A stretch of DNA of 64,000 nt from Treponema_I sp045599005 (GCA_045599005.1 JAZRVF010000022.1:1-64000); one strand, 5' to 3'; shown: positions 32,749 to 42,310, counted from the stretch's first letter. The notes: generated by a model from the letters alone, not told the origin. Numbers and translations are program-made.

Positions 32749-35700
32749 ATGAAAAAAATACTGGGTTTGATTCTGGTTCTGCTGATGACCGCAGGCTTTA
32801 TGGCGGCACAGACAGATCTTTTCCTGGACATGCAGGAGATTGTTCCGGCTGGAGAAAATCTTGTTCTGACGGATTTTGCCGGTACGGCGGGAGACCAGAC
32901 ACTCGGCAGCTATGAGATGGGCAGTTATGAGGTGACTCAGGAACTTTTTGAAGCCGTAATGGGCTACAATCCGAGCAGTAACATCGGAGGACTGTGGCTT
33001 CCGGTGGAAAACCTGACTTTTTATGACGCGCTGTTTTTTTGCAACGAACTGACAAAACTGGAAATGACAGAGGATGACTGCTGTTACACCATTGAGAATA
33101 TTGAGATTGAAGGCGAAGGCAGAATCATTTCGGCAGATGTGGAATGGGACAGGACAAAGAAAGGATACCGTCTCCCCACAGAAGCGGAATGGGAATATGC
33201 AGCCCGCGGATCAGCCGGTTTTATTTATTCCGGAAGCAGTTTCATTGATTCTGTCGCCTGGTACAGGGATAATTCAGGAACCGAGTCCGCACCCGTAGGT
33301 TTTCTTGATGCGAATGGCTTCGGACTTTATGACATGAGCGGAAACGTGTGGGAATGGTGCTGGGACGAATTTGACAGCACTTCCCGTGTTGACAGGGGCG
33401 GAAGTTTCCGTAACGAAGCCGCGAAATGTACGGTTTCTTTCCGTGACAATACAGAACCGGGGGCTTTTTTCAGAAACCTGGGATTCCGTGTCTGCCGTTC
33501 ACTCAGCGCTGCTGGTTCTGCACAGGAACAGGCTCTTGACATCTATTCTTTTGAGGCTGAATTCATGAAAGATCAGTACGACGGTCTTTCAATCGGAAAA
33601 TGTGAAGTTACACAGAGTCTGTATTCAAGAATCACAGGCAGCAATCCAAGTTATTCCGTGGGATATGAGAAGCCCGTTGAATCGGTGACATGGTATGACG
33701 CGGTCTATTTCTGCAATAAACTTACAGAGACCGTGCTTTCTGAGGATGAATGCTGCTACACAATAGAAAATATTGTAAGAGACGAGAAAGGGAACATAAT
33801 CAGTGCTGATGTGGAATGGGATTCCTCAAAACACGGCTACAGGCTGATGACTTCTGCTGAATGGGAAAAAGCTGCAGACGGATATGGAACCGGTATTCCA
33901 GGCTTAAGGTATTCAGGAAGCGACAGGATTGATGATGTTGCCTGGTACAGTTCAAACTCCGGCAGAACGACCCATGTGGTGGGGACAAAAGCCCCGAATG
34001 CGGCGGAACTTTATGACATGAGCGGAAATGTCAGCGAATGGTGCTGGGACCAGTTTGACTCTGACGGAAATCGCATCTGCCGCGGCGGAAGCCAGTATGA
34101 CAGCAGCAGTGTCTGTGCCGTAAGCTCCGTAATGCATTATCCGCCGGCAACAGCACGTTACGAAGTGGGCTTCCGTGTATGCCGCACTCTCCGTTCCTTT
34201 GAACTGGAATATGAACTGAACGGCGGAAAAAACAGCCCTGACAATTCTGACACTTTTGTTGAGAACACCACGGTCCTTCTTTCTGATCCCCAGCGCGAGA
34301 ACTACACATTCCGCGGCTGGTACTGGAACAGAGACCTGACTGATCCTGTGACGGATTCATTGTTCAGTTCCAAACGAACTCCCGTGAAGGTCTATGCAAA
34401 GTGGACGTATTACGTCAACCAGGAAAAGTTTGAATCAATGAACATGCGCGATCCTGAGCCGGTTAAATCAGAGGCTGATACAGAAATCTCTGATTATTTT
34501 GCGCTTTCAGTTTTCGAGATTCCTCAGAACATGTTCGAGATGGCAATGAAATTCAATCCCAGTGTGAACAGAGGCTCAAACCTGCCGGTAGAAAACATCA
34601 CCTGGTATGACGCGGTCTGCTTCTGTAACGAACTTACCAGAGCGGCAATGACTGAGGAAGACATGTGTTACACGGTAACAGACATTGTGCGTAACGCAAA
34701 AGGCAGCATAATAAGCGCAAAAGTGGAATGGGACCGTACCAAGAAAGGCTACCGTCTTCCGACTGAGCGGGAATGGGAGACTGCTGCCCGTGGTGGAAGC
34801 AAAGGCGGCTGGAACAATGAGTATTCCGGCAGCAGTAATGCGGAAGATGTGGCCTGGTATGACAGGAATTCCGGCGGAAAATCCCATCAGTCCATGGGGA
34901 AAGCCCCCAATGCGGCAGGTTTTTATGACATGAGCGGAAACGTAAGTGAATGGTGCTGGGATGTTTATGAAGACAGTGACCGTGTGAAACTGGGCGGAAG
35001 TTTCCTGAAAAAGGATTATCAGTGTTCCGTCTGGTTCCGCGATTATTCTGCCCCTTCTGCTGCCAGTCCGGACACAGGCCTCCGAGTCTGCCGCACTCTT
35101 GAGACTTATCATCTTGATTATGATCTTGCTGGCGGGGAGAACAGCCCTGAAAACCCTGCCGATTATTCCGCTTATGACACAGTCCTTCTTAAACCGGCAG
35201 TAAAGGCTGGATTCCGGTTTGTGGGCTGGTACTGGGATCCGGATCATGAAGTGAAAGTTGATAAGCAGGGAATTACACGCAGAAACGGAACTTTATACGC
35301 AGAATGGGAAAAAGAGTATTCTCTGCGCTACGAACTTAACGGTGGAATAAACAGTCCTGAAAATGTTTCTGTATACTACGGAAATCAGAGTGTAACACTT
35401 CAGGATCCTGTAAAAGGAAGTGAGACTTTCTTTGCCTGGTACTGGGACAGAAATTTTACTGAGAAAGTCATCGGACCGGAAATCACCTGCCGGAGCGGAA
35501 CATTGTATGCAAGATGGGGAACTCCTGTTTCTTTGGAGAAACTTGGCGAATACAAAGTCCTTGATGAATCGGAACTTGCTTCCTTCGGTGTGACATCTGA
35601 AAGCGTTCCCTCAAAAATCAGCGGTGCCGAATATGTAAGATTCGGTGTCTATCCTCAGTCTGTTAAGGCAGTCAGCGTCTCTGTTGATGAGAACACAATA

Positions 35701-36414
35701 TGTGCGGAAATCTCCGGTGCTGTTTATTACCTGGGCAGTGACGGAGAATGGTATGCAAAATCCGGGGATCAGTATTTCAAAGTGGAACCCATTGTATGGC
35801 GCAGACTTGGAAATAACGGCATGATGCTTTCTGAAAAGATTCTTGCCTCAGGAATGCCATATTCTGCAAAAGTTTCAGACCGTAAGAAAAACAGCAGTGT
35901 TTTCGGAAACAACTATAAACAGAGTAACATCCGGGCATGGCTCAACGGTTCGGCTGACAGCGCTGACTGGATGGGCAGAGGTTTCCTTCAGCAGGCCTTC
36001 ACGGAAAAACAGATTTCAATGATAGCCGCGTCAGCTGTTGACAATTCAGTTTCCGGCACAACCGATTCGAAAGGTGTTATCAGAACCAGCAGAGATTATG
36101 TATGTGACAATACAAAAGACAAAGTTTTTCTTCTGAGTGAATACGAGGTTACATCCAGCGGGAACGGCTTTGACCCTTACGACATTTATGGTGATGAAAG
36201 TTCAAGAATAAAGCGCCCCACTGATTTTGCCCTTGCAGACAGCTGCAATCTTGATCCGGATTCTGAGAAAGGTTCCTGGTGGTGGCTCCGGTCTCCCTAC
36301 AGCAACAGCAGTAACAGTGTCCTGACAGTTTCCGGGGAAGGAAATCCCTTTACGAACGAGGATGTCTCGGAATCCGCAGGAGGAATTGTCCCTGCTCTGG
36401 TGGTGAAATACTGA
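32749..36414 (+). CDS. exported multidomain protein: three SUMF1 domains, three InlB-type repeats, DUF6273-like end
   Basis: A signal peptide (MKKILGLILVLLMTAGFMAAQ) precedes 1200 residues. SUMF1/FGE-like domains lie at about 35-255, 256-480 and 555-783, each with YRLPTEAEWE-type and MSGNVxEWCWD-type motifs and a GFRVCRxL end. Listeria-Bacteroides (InlB B) repeats lie at about 483-554, 785-853 and 855-923, marked by NGGxNSPxN and GWYWxxD. The last ~290 residues resemble DUF6273 (RFGVYPQS, IRAWLNG, WWWLRSPYS, VPALVVKY). In all three SUMF1 copies the residue matching the first catalytic Cys of formylglycine-generating enzyme is Asn, Asp or Lys, while the second Cys is kept. Enzyme activity is therefore unlikely, and a structural or ligand-binding surface role is inferred. 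Confidence 0.88.
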   Translation: MKKILGLILVLLMTAGFMAAQTDLFLDMQEIVPAGENLVLTDFAGTAGDQTLGSYEMGSYEVTQELFEAVMGYNPSSNIGGLWLPVENLTFYDALFFCNELTKLEMTEDDCCYTIENIEIEGEGRIISADVEWDRTKKGYRLPTEAEWEYAARGSAGFIYSGSSFIDSVAWYRDNSGTESAPVGFLDANGFGLYDMSGNVWEWCWDEFDSTSRVDRGGSFRNEAAKCTVSFRDNTEPGAFFRNLGFRVCRSLSAAGSAQEQALDIYSFEAEFMKDQYDGLSIGKCEVTQSLYSRITGSNPSYSVGYEKPVESVTWYDAVYFCNKLTETVLSEDECCYTIENIVRDEKGNIISADVEWDSSKHGYRLMTSAEWEKAADGYGTGIPGLRYSGSDRIDDVAWYSSNSGRTTHVVGTKAPNAAELYDMSGNVSEWCWDQFDSDGNRICRGGSQYDSSSVCAVSSVMHYPPATARYEVGFRVCRTLRSFELEYELNGGKNSPDNSDTFVENTTVLLSDPQRENYTFRGWYWNRDLTDPVTDSLFSSKRTPVKVYAKWTYYVNQEKFESMNMRDPEPVKSEADTEISDYFALSVFEIPQNMFEMAMKFNPSVNRGSNLPVENITWYDAVCFCNELTRAAMTEEDMCYTVTDIVRNAKGSIISAKVEWDRTKKGYRLPTEREWETAARGGSKGGWNNEYSGSSNAEDVAWYDRNSGGKSHQSMGKAPNAAGFYDMSGNVSEWCWDVYEDSDRVKLGGSFLKKDYQCSVWFRDYSAPSAASPDTGLRVCRTLETYHLDYDLAGGENSPENPADYSAYDTVLLKPAVKAGFRFVGWYWDPDHEVKVDKQGITRRNGTLYAEWEKEYSLRYELNGGINSPENVSVYYGNQSVTLQDPVKGSETFFAWYWDRNFTEKVIGPEITCRSGTLYARWGTPVSLEKLGEYKVLDESELASFGVTSESVPSKISGAEYVRFGVYPQSVKAVSVSVDENTICAEISGAVYYLGSDGEWYAKSGDQYFKVEPIVWRRLGNNGMMLSEKILASGMPYSAKVSDRKKNSSVFGNNYKQSNIRAWLNGSADSADWMGRGFLQQAFTEKQISMIAASAVDNSVSGTTDSKGVIRTSRDYVCDNTKDKVFLLSEYEVTSSGNGFDPYDIYGDESSRIKRPTDFALADSCNLDPDSEKGSWWWLRSPYSNSSNSVLTVSGEGNPFTNEDVSESAGGIVPALVVKY

Positions 36415-36443
36415 AGTTTTACTGATCACGGTCCTTCATTGTG

Positions 36444-36472
36444 TTGTGAATTCGTTTATGGAGTGTTATCAT
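36444..36472 (+). promoter_or_regulatory. adenylate cyclase promoter
   Basis: TTGTGA (36444-36449), 17 nt, TATCAT (36467-36472). The predicted start near 36479 places GGAGGA (36488-36493) in the leader, which supports the GTG at 36498 as start codon. Confidence 0.5.
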
Positions 36473-36497
36473 AAGAGAATACACAATGGAGGATTCT

Positions 36498-39356
36498 GTG
36501 AAAAAGTTGGATATTGATGCACTCCGTAAAGCAGTGCCCTGGTTCCACCGGGATTACCTGCTTGCGATCATCGTTGTTCTTGTGATCGGGCTTCTGACAT
36601 TTTTCGGTGCTTTTGACACACTGGAACTGAAAGCCTACGACCTTCTGGTAAACCTGAAACCGGCAACGCCTGAACGCAGCGATGTTGTTATGGTTGCCAT
36701 CGATGACGGTTCTATTGCCCGTATCGGTACTTTCCCCTGGCCACGTGACATCATGGCCGATATTCTTATCCGTATGCGCGAGCTTGGCGCAAAGTCGGCC
36801 ACCTTCGATATTGAGTACTGCAGCCCTTCCACAGAAGGTATCAACCCGGAAGGAAGGAAACAGCTGCCGAACACTCTGAACAGCGCGATGGAATCCCTTT
36901 CTGAGGATATTGCCGCAATCGGGGAGGCCGCCTATGCAGGATATTTCGATAATGACGAGCTTGCAGAATACATGGCATCCATCGCCTATGAATCCATGCC
37001 GGTTACTTTTGAAGAACTGTACAACACCATCTCTTCTTCCCTGATCCGTGACAATGACGAATATTTTGCAGAAGCAATCCATTACTTTGGAAACAGCTGG
37101 ATGGCTCTGAACATCAACGATCTGTCCATACAGATTCCGGATGAGCTGATGCAGCAGGTTTTTGACAGAGTACTGCTGTCTGTTGATGATAAAAACAATC
37201 TGATTCCGGGAGAAATCAACAACTGGCACTTGAATGAAGGATCCGACAGGGGACTTGTTCCTGCTCTGGACTCAATGGTCACTGCATCTGCGGGCTCAGG
37301 ATTTACCAACGTTCTTCTTGACTCTGACGGTTCCCGCCGCCGTGTTAAACTTCTTGCAGACTGCACAAATCCGGAGACCGGAGAAGTGAAATATGTGGGT
37401 CAGCTTGTGTTCGCTCCAATGCTCAGCATCCTGAGACCTGAGGAGATTGTACGCGAACGGACTCAGCTGATTCTCAGAAATTCCCATGTCTCCACTGAAA
37501 ATGGTGAGGTGACCAGAGATATTGTGATTCCTCTGGATTCTGAGGGAAACATGCTCATCAACTGGATTCCTGATGGTTTTGATGACAGCTTTATCAATGT
37601 CTCAGTTGCAGAAATCTATCTTCTGGATGACTGGGAAGAAGACATCATCGCAAATCTGGAAAAAATTTCCGAAATCAAGGTAATTGATTTTGATGAGACT
37701 TACGGGCTCGAAAAAGGTATGCTCTGGCATCAGTATTACGCCCTTCAGTTCCTTGACATTTACAATGAACTGAAGGAATACAAGGAATTCCTTCTTACCG
37801 AAAACGATCTGGACAGTCTGAATGATGAAGAAGGTTACTTTGCCGAGTATCTGGAACAGAGAAGGCTTTTCTTCACTGAGTATTGTCCTCTGCTCTGTGA
37901 TCCCTCCCTGCTGGACGATATTGAAAGAAATCTTCCTTATCATGTCAACATGAACCGTGAAGGGGAATTCGAATATGTTCTGAATCAGTACAAGAACATG
38001 TTTGCTAATTTTGAGGTTTCCCTTAAGAACTATAATGACGCTGTCGCATCACTGCAGGAAAGGATGACTGATTCTTTCTGTATCATCGGTCATACCGCAA
38101 CTGGTTCAACCGATCTTGGAACAACACCTTTTGCTTCCGGTTATGCAAACATCGGTACACACGCCAACGTCTACAACACCATCATGAGCGAAAACTTCAT
38201 CACGCCTGTGCCCTGGTGGATGGGGCTCACTCTTTCAGGTCTTCTGCTGATGATCATCGCTGTCATTGCCCGCAACCTGCCTCTCATCTGGCAGAATGTG
38301 CTCAATGTTGTCGGCATTCTTATTGTTCTTGTGATCAGTTATCTGGAAATGCATCATTTCAGCATCTATGTTGAAGTGATCTGTCCTCTGCTTGTTATGG
38401 TTGTCGGCGCGATCGCAATGGTTGTTCTGCGCTTCGTCAACGCAGAAAAGCAGAAAGGTTTCCTCCGCCGTGCATTCAGTACCTATCTTTCAGGAGACGT
38501 TGTTGACCAGATTGTAAACGATCCTTCAAAACTCAGTCTTGGTGGTGAAGAGCGCTACATGACTGCAATGTTTACAGACGTCAAGGGATTCTCAACTTTC
38601 TCAGAGAAGGTCACTCCTACCCAGCTGGTAAGTTTCCTGAACAAGTATCTTACCCTGTTCTCCAATGTTATTCTTGAGAACCACGGAACAATCGATAAAT
38701 ACGAAGGTGACGCAATCATCGCCTTCTTCGGTGCTCCTATCAGTTTCGAGGATCACGCATGGAAAGCCTGTATTTCCGCAGTCCGCATGAAACAGGCGGA
38801 AGTACGCTTCAATGAGGAGATGCTTGCTTCCGGAGAGATTCCTTCTCCAATCAACACCCGTATCGGTATCAACACCGGACCGATGGTTGTCGGAAACATG
38901 GGTACAGATGCAAAGATGAACTACACGATGATGGGTAACGCTGTAAACCTTGCGGCCCGTCTCGAGGGTGTAAACAAACAGTATCATTCATGGATTCTTG
39001 TTTCTGAGGAAACCTGGAAAGGCGCTGACAGCGGTGAGCACAAGGATGTGCTTTTTGCACGCCGTTTTGACCGGGTCCGCGTTGTAGGTATCAGCACTCC
39101 TGTCCAGCTGTACAACATTCTTGGTGTGCGGGAAGAGCTGGATCCTGCTCTGATTGAATCTGTGGAACTGTTCCACAAAGGTCTGGATCTTTATTTCGCG
39201 AAGGACTTTGCAGGTGGCAAGAAGCTTTTTGATGAGGCAACCGCCAAATATCCTGCAGACGAGGCTGCAAGTGTTTTTGCAGATCGTTGTGTTAAGAACA
39301 TGGAAAACGGCGTGCCCGATGATTGGGACGGCGTCGTCAACATGACCCAGAAATAA
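36498..39356 (+). CDS. CHASE2-domain adenylate cyclase, class III
   Basis: One membrane helix (residues ~18-38) is followed by a long extracytoplasmic CHASE2 sensor to about residue 565 (KAYDLLVNLKP, VAIDDGSIARIGTFPWPRD). Three helices (~570-650) and a class III cyclase domain (~677-878) follow. The metal Asp residues are in MFTDVKGFSTFS and EGDAIIAFFGAP. The purine-selecting Lys precedes EGDAI, and Thr in NYTMMGN fills the second selecting position, as in class IIIb adenylate cyclases; the Asn and Arg of NAVNLAAR are also kept. A TPR-like tail closes the protein. GTG 36498 is preferred for its GGAGGA; ATG 36486 is the alternative. It likely makes cAMP in response to an external signal. Confidence 0.9.
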   Translation: MKKLDIDALRKAVPWFHRDYLLAIIVVLVIGLLTFFGAFDTLELKAYDLLVNLKPATPERSDVVMVAIDDGSIARIGTFPWPRDIMADILIRMRELGAKSATFDIEYCSPSTEGINPEGRKQLPNTLNSAMESLSEDIAAIGEAAYAGYFDNDELAEYMASIAYESMPVTFEELYNTISSSLIRDNDEYFAEAIHYFGNSWMALNINDLSIQIPDELMQQVFDRVLLSVDDKNNLIPGEINNWHLNEGSDRGLVPALDSMVTASAGSGFTNVLLDSDGSRRRVKLLADCTNPETGEVKYVGQLVFAPMLSILRPEEIVRERTQLILRNSHVSTENGEVTRDIVIPLDSEGNMLINWIPDGFDDSFINVSVAEIYLLDDWEEDIIANLEKISEIKVIDFDETYGLEKGMLWHQYYALQFLDIYNELKEYKEFLLTENDLDSLNDEEGYFAEYLEQRRLFFTEYCPLLCDPSLLDDIERNLPYHVNMNREGEFEYVLNQYKNMFANFEVSLKNYNDAVASLQERMTDSFCIIGHTATGSTDLGTTPFASGYANIGTHANVYNTIMSENFITPVPWWMGLTLSGLLLMIIAVIARNLPLIWQNVLNVVGILIVLVISYLEMHHFSIYVEVICPLLVMVVGAIAMVVLRFVNAEKQKGFLRRAFSTYLSGDVVDQIVNDPSKLSLGGEERYMTAMFTDVKGFSTFSEKVTPTQLVSFLNKYLTLFSNVILENHGTIDKYEGDAIIAFFGAPISFEDHAWKACISAVRMKQAEVRFNEEMLASGEIPSPINTRIGINTGPMVVGNMGTDAKMNYTMMGNAVNLAARLEGVNKQYHSWILVSEETWKGADSGEHKDVLFARRFDRVRVVGISTPVQLYNILGVREELDPALIESVELFHKGLDLYFAKDFAGGKKLFDEATAKYPADEAASVFADRCVKNMENGVPDDWDGVVNMTQK

Positions 39357-39368
39357 TTTAAACTTTGT

Positions 39369-39472
39369 CGGGAGTCAATCAGGCTTCCGCCGGCGTTCGT
39401 CCGAATGCTGCGGGTTGAGTGAGCTCAAACTTGCATTCGGACGCTCGTCGTCTCCGCCTGTCTCCGCTCCCG
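39369..39472. repeat. nested palindrome between cyclase and alcohol dehydrogenase
   Basis: The 104 bp contain four concentric arm pairs: CGGGAG/CTCCCG (39369 and 39467), CAGGC/GCCTG (39380 and 39456), CGTCCGAATGC/GCATTCGGACG (39398 and 39433) and TTGAG/CTCAA (39415 and 39424). It lies between two convergent genes and may act as a bidirectional terminator. Its size and nested design resemble the elements at 48647 and 48777. Confidence 0.75.
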
Positions 39473-39518
39473 GCATTTTAAATGACCGAGGCATGTTGCG
39501 CCTTTTTGCTTATTCAGT

Positions 39519-40697
39519 TCAGTAGGCCAGATTGAAGATGTCCAGCATTTCTTCGTAGCCCAGCTTCTTGTAACCGTTGAGAGTGCGGGTCTTGTCACGG
39601 CTGCAGTTCAATGCCAGTTTCTCAAGATCCTCTTTACGCACATCCAGTTCATGAAGACTGGTCGGCATATTCAGTTCTTTGTAATAACGTTCCTGAAGCT
39701 CAATTGCTTTAAGCACAGATACTTCCGGATTTTCCGGATCCACGTCAATATTCCAGACATTCTGAGCCCATTTGATGAAGCGGGGCATTGTATCCCTGTA
39801 GACGTAGCGTGCCCAGCTGCACCAGAGTGCTGCAAGACCTGCGCCGTGTGCAATCTGCGGGTACATTCCTGAGACTTCGTGCTCAAACTGGTGGACTGTA
39901 AGCTGGAAAGACCGGCCGCACTGAGTCAGTCCGTTGTGGGCAAGACTTGAAGCCCACATCATGTTTGCACGGGCTGTGTAATCAGTCGGATTCCTGTAGG
40001 AATCAATTCCGGCTTTGAGTGTTGTTTTCATCACAGCTTCTGCCACAGCATCAGTAAGATAGGTGTCTTCTCCAAGACAGAAATACCGTTCCATGGTGTG
40101 CATTGCAATATCTACGGCACCGCATGCTGTCTGGTACGGACTTACAGTGAATGTCAGTTCCGGGTTCTCAATTGCAAAATCCATGCGGTTCATGCTGCTG
40201 TTGTAACCGGCTTTACGTCCTGTCTCCGGATTTGTGATCACACAGGAATTTGACATTTCAGAACCTGCTGCAGCCAGGGTAAGAATCGCGCCTTTGTGCA
40301 GAGTTTTTGCAGGCTGTGCTTTTCCCATTGAAAAATCCCATACATCGATGTCTGGATTTGCGGCACCGTTTGCAATGTCTTTTGCTGAGTCCAGTACGGA
40401 ACCGCCTCCCACAGCAAGAACAAAATCAACACCTTCTTCCCTGCAAAGAGCAATACCTTTGCGTACCAGAGGAAGTTCGGGGTTTGCCACCACACCGCCC
40501 AACTCAACATAAGAAATGTTTTCTGCCTCAATGCAGGCTTTCACTTTGTCCAGAAGTCCGCTTTTCTTTACGGAACCGCTTCCGTAATGTACCAGGACTT
40601 TTTTGGCACCATAACCGGCAATCAGTTTTCCGACTTTCTCTTCTTCACCACGACCGAAATAAACTTTTGTGGTCACATCATAAACAAAATTATCCAT
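39519..40697 (-). CDS. iron-containing alcohol dehydrogenase (butanol dehydrogenase-like)
   Basis: The ATG at 40697 (MDNFVYDVTTKVYFGRGEEE) has AAGGGGA upstream and is preferred over an in-frame ATG at 40736. The 392 residues match type III alcohol dehydrogenases. The nucleotide-binding GGGSVLDSAKDIA lies near residue 95, and the metal-site His residues are in DIAMHTMERYF, HQFEHEVSGM and QIAHGAGLAAL. The N-terminus resembles YugJ/BdhA NADH-dependent butanol dehydrogenases. It reduces an aldehyde to an alcohol or the reverse during fermentation. It is divergent from a hydrogenase-like gene, and both fit reductant disposal. Confidence 0.93.
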   Translation of the reverse strand: MDNFVYDVTTKVYFGRGEEEKVGKLIAGYGAKKVLVHYGSGSVKKSGLLDKVKACIEAENISYVELGGVVANPELPLVRKGIALCREEGVDFVLAVGGGSVLDSAKDIANGAANPDIDVWDFSMGKAQPAKTLHKGAILTLAAAGSEMSNSCVITNPETGRKAGYNSSMNRMDFAIENPELTFTVSPYQTACGAVDIAMHTMERYFCLGEDTYLTDAVAEAVMKTTLKAGIDSYRNPTDYTARANMMWASSLAHNGLTQCGRSFQLTVHQFEHEVSGMYPQIAHGAGLAALWCSWARYVYRDTMPRFIKWAQNVWNIDVDPENPEVSVLKAIELQERYYKELNMPTSLHELDVRKEDLEKLALNCSRDKTRTLNGYKKLGYEEMLDIFNLAY

Positions 40698-40730
40698 ATG
40701 TATTCCCCTTATGTTCAAATTGCAGCACAA

Positions 40731-40804
40731 AATCAAAGTACTTGATTCTACAACGGATTTTCAGGATTTTCCATAACTTGTATAAATCGTTAAAATTTTA
40801 TACA
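40731..40804. promoter_or_regulatory. inverted repeats between the divergent alcohol dehydrogenase and hydrogenase genes
   Basis: The 135-bp divergent gap holds AATCAA-AGTAC-TTGATT (40731-40747). It also holds TGTATAA-N12-TTATACA (40779-40785 and 40798-40804), which overlaps the likely promoter of the hydrogenase gene. Either could be an operator for joint redox control. Neither matches a consensus I can name with confidence. Confidence 0.4.
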
Positions 40805-40832
40805 TTGAGAAAAGTCCCTTCAGGAGGTTCCT

Positions 40833-42299
40833 ATGCTGAACGTTAACAACAACGCGGCACAGATCAAGCGCGAAATTCTGGTGCGTATTTCAAAACTGAT
40901 GTTTGAAGGACGTCTTGAAGAAGGCGTGCATTTTATTCCCAAAGAAATGGTCCCCCATGGCAAAGAGCCTATGGGATGCTGTATTTTTCATGACCGGGAG
41001 ATCATCCGTCAGCGTGTGATTGCCAGGCTGGGGATTTCTGTTGAAGAATATGATGATGACCGCCGTCTGGCTGATTATGCACGGGAAGCGCTGGCCCGTG
41101 AGAAACCTACCGAACCTTTTCTGACAGTTCTTCATGATGCATGTAATGCATGTGTAAAAACTCATTTTATGGTGACAAACGCATGTCAGGCCTGTTTTGC
41201 ACGCCCATGTACAATGAACTGTGCTAAAAAAGCTGTGAAAGTTTACAAAGGCCGTGCACACATTGACAGTGATCTCTGCGTAAACTGCGGACTCTGCATG
41301 AACAACTGTCCTTATCATGCGATCATAAAGATTCCCGTACCATGTGAGGAAGCATGTCCTGTCGGTGCGATCTCAAAAGATGAGAGCGGACGGGAACGGA
41401 TTGACTACAGCAAATGTATTGCCTGCGGACACTGTATGAGTGAATGTCCTTTCGGTGCGATGATGGACAAAAGTCAGCTGGTTGACGTGATCAAACACAT
41501 CATGGCAGGCAGAAAAGTTGTAGCCCTTTATGCACCGGCAATTGCAGCCCAGTTCAAGGCTCAAAGCGGCCAGTTTGAATCAGCCCTGCTGGAAGCGGGA
41601 TTTTCCGAAGTGATGGAAGTTGCAGCCGGTGCTGATATCTGCGCACAGAAGGAAGCCGATGAATTTGAGAAACGCATGGACCGGGGTGACAAACTTATGA
41701 CAACCTCCTGCTGTTCTGCTTATGTCATGGCTGTAAAAAAGCATGTTCCTTCTCTTTTGGCCTGTGTTTCTGAAACACGGAGTCCCATGCATTATATTGC
41801 GGAGGCCGCAAAGAAAGCGGATTCTGGATGTGTGACAGTGTTTATCGGTCCTTGTCTTGCAAAGCGAAAAGAGGGTATGGATGATGAATTTGTTGATTTT
41901 GTTCTGAGTGTTGAAGAAATTGCGGCGTTCTTTATTGCCAAGGAAATTGAAGTATCAAAGATGACCGCGCGGAGTGACGAGGGCCGTTATGTTCCCACTT
42001 CAACAGGGCGGGGATTTGCAGCAAGCGGTGGTGTTGCCGCTGCCGTTAAAGCAAGACTTGTGCATCCGGAAAGGCTGCGTTTCACAACCATCAACGGATT
42101 GGACAAGGCTGGTATGAAAAACTTAGCCTATTATGGAAAAATCCAGAGCGGAGAGGTTGCTCTGACGCCGGAGACTCCAAATCTTGTTGAAGTGATGTCC
42201 TGTGAGGGCGGCTGTATTGCGGGGCCGTCTGTAATATCGAATCCAAAAATTGCTGCCGTCCAGCTGAAAAAATACGTTGAGTCGGGCAGCAGCGAATAG
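40833..42299 (+). CDS. monomeric [FeFe]-hydrogenase-like iron-sulfur protein
   Basis: The N-terminal half has many Cys for [4Fe-4S] clusters, including CVNCGLCMNNCPYHA and CIACGHCMSECPFGA (residues ~100-210). The C-terminal H-cluster domain has TTSCCSAYV near 290, FIGPCLAKRKE near 339, and EVMSCEGGCIAGPS near 453, so the four Cys that hold the H-cluster are kept. Compared with clostridial CpI, the Pro after the L1 Cys pair is Ser and the Met before L2 PC is Gly, which places it outside the standard group A enzymes. It probably oxidises or forms H2, or acts as a sensor-type paralogue. GGAGG precedes the ATG. Confidence 0.85.
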   Translation: MLNVNNNAAQIKREILVRISKLMFEGRLEEGVHFIPKEMVPHGKEPMGCCIFHDREIIRQRVIARLGISVEEYDDDRRLADYAREALAREKPTEPFLTVLHDACNACVKTHFMVTNACQACFARPCTMNCAKKAVKVYKGRAHIDSDLCVNCGLCMNNCPYHAIIKIPVPCEEACPVGAISKDESGRERIDYSKCIACGHCMSECPFGAMMDKSQLVDVIKHIMAGRKVVALYAPAIAAQFKAQSGQFESALLEAGFSEVMEVAAGADICAQKEADEFEKRMDRGDKLMTTSCCSAYVMAVKKHVPSLLACVSETRSPMHYIAEAAKKADSGCVTVFIGPCLAKRKEGMDDEFVDFVLSVEEIAAFFIAKEIEVSKMTARSDEGRYVPTSTGRGFAASGGVAAAVKARLVHPERLRFTTINGLDKAGMKNLAYYGKIQSGEVALTPETPNLVEVMSCEGGCIAGPSVISNPKIAAVQLKKYVESGSSE

Positions 42300-42310
42300 T
42301 CCGGACTGAC

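Noticed and set aside
32749..36414. Variable region of a diversity-generating retroelement in the SUMF1 domains
   Set aside because: The fold is the one used by treponemal variable proteins, but there is no template repeat, no reverse transcriptase gene and no A-rich codon pattern at the GFRVC ends in this window.
40731..40747. FNR or Rex operator
   Set aside because: AATCAA-N5-TTGATT has the half-sites in the opposite order to the FNR consensus and the spacing differs; the Rex TTGTGA/TCACAA pair is absent.
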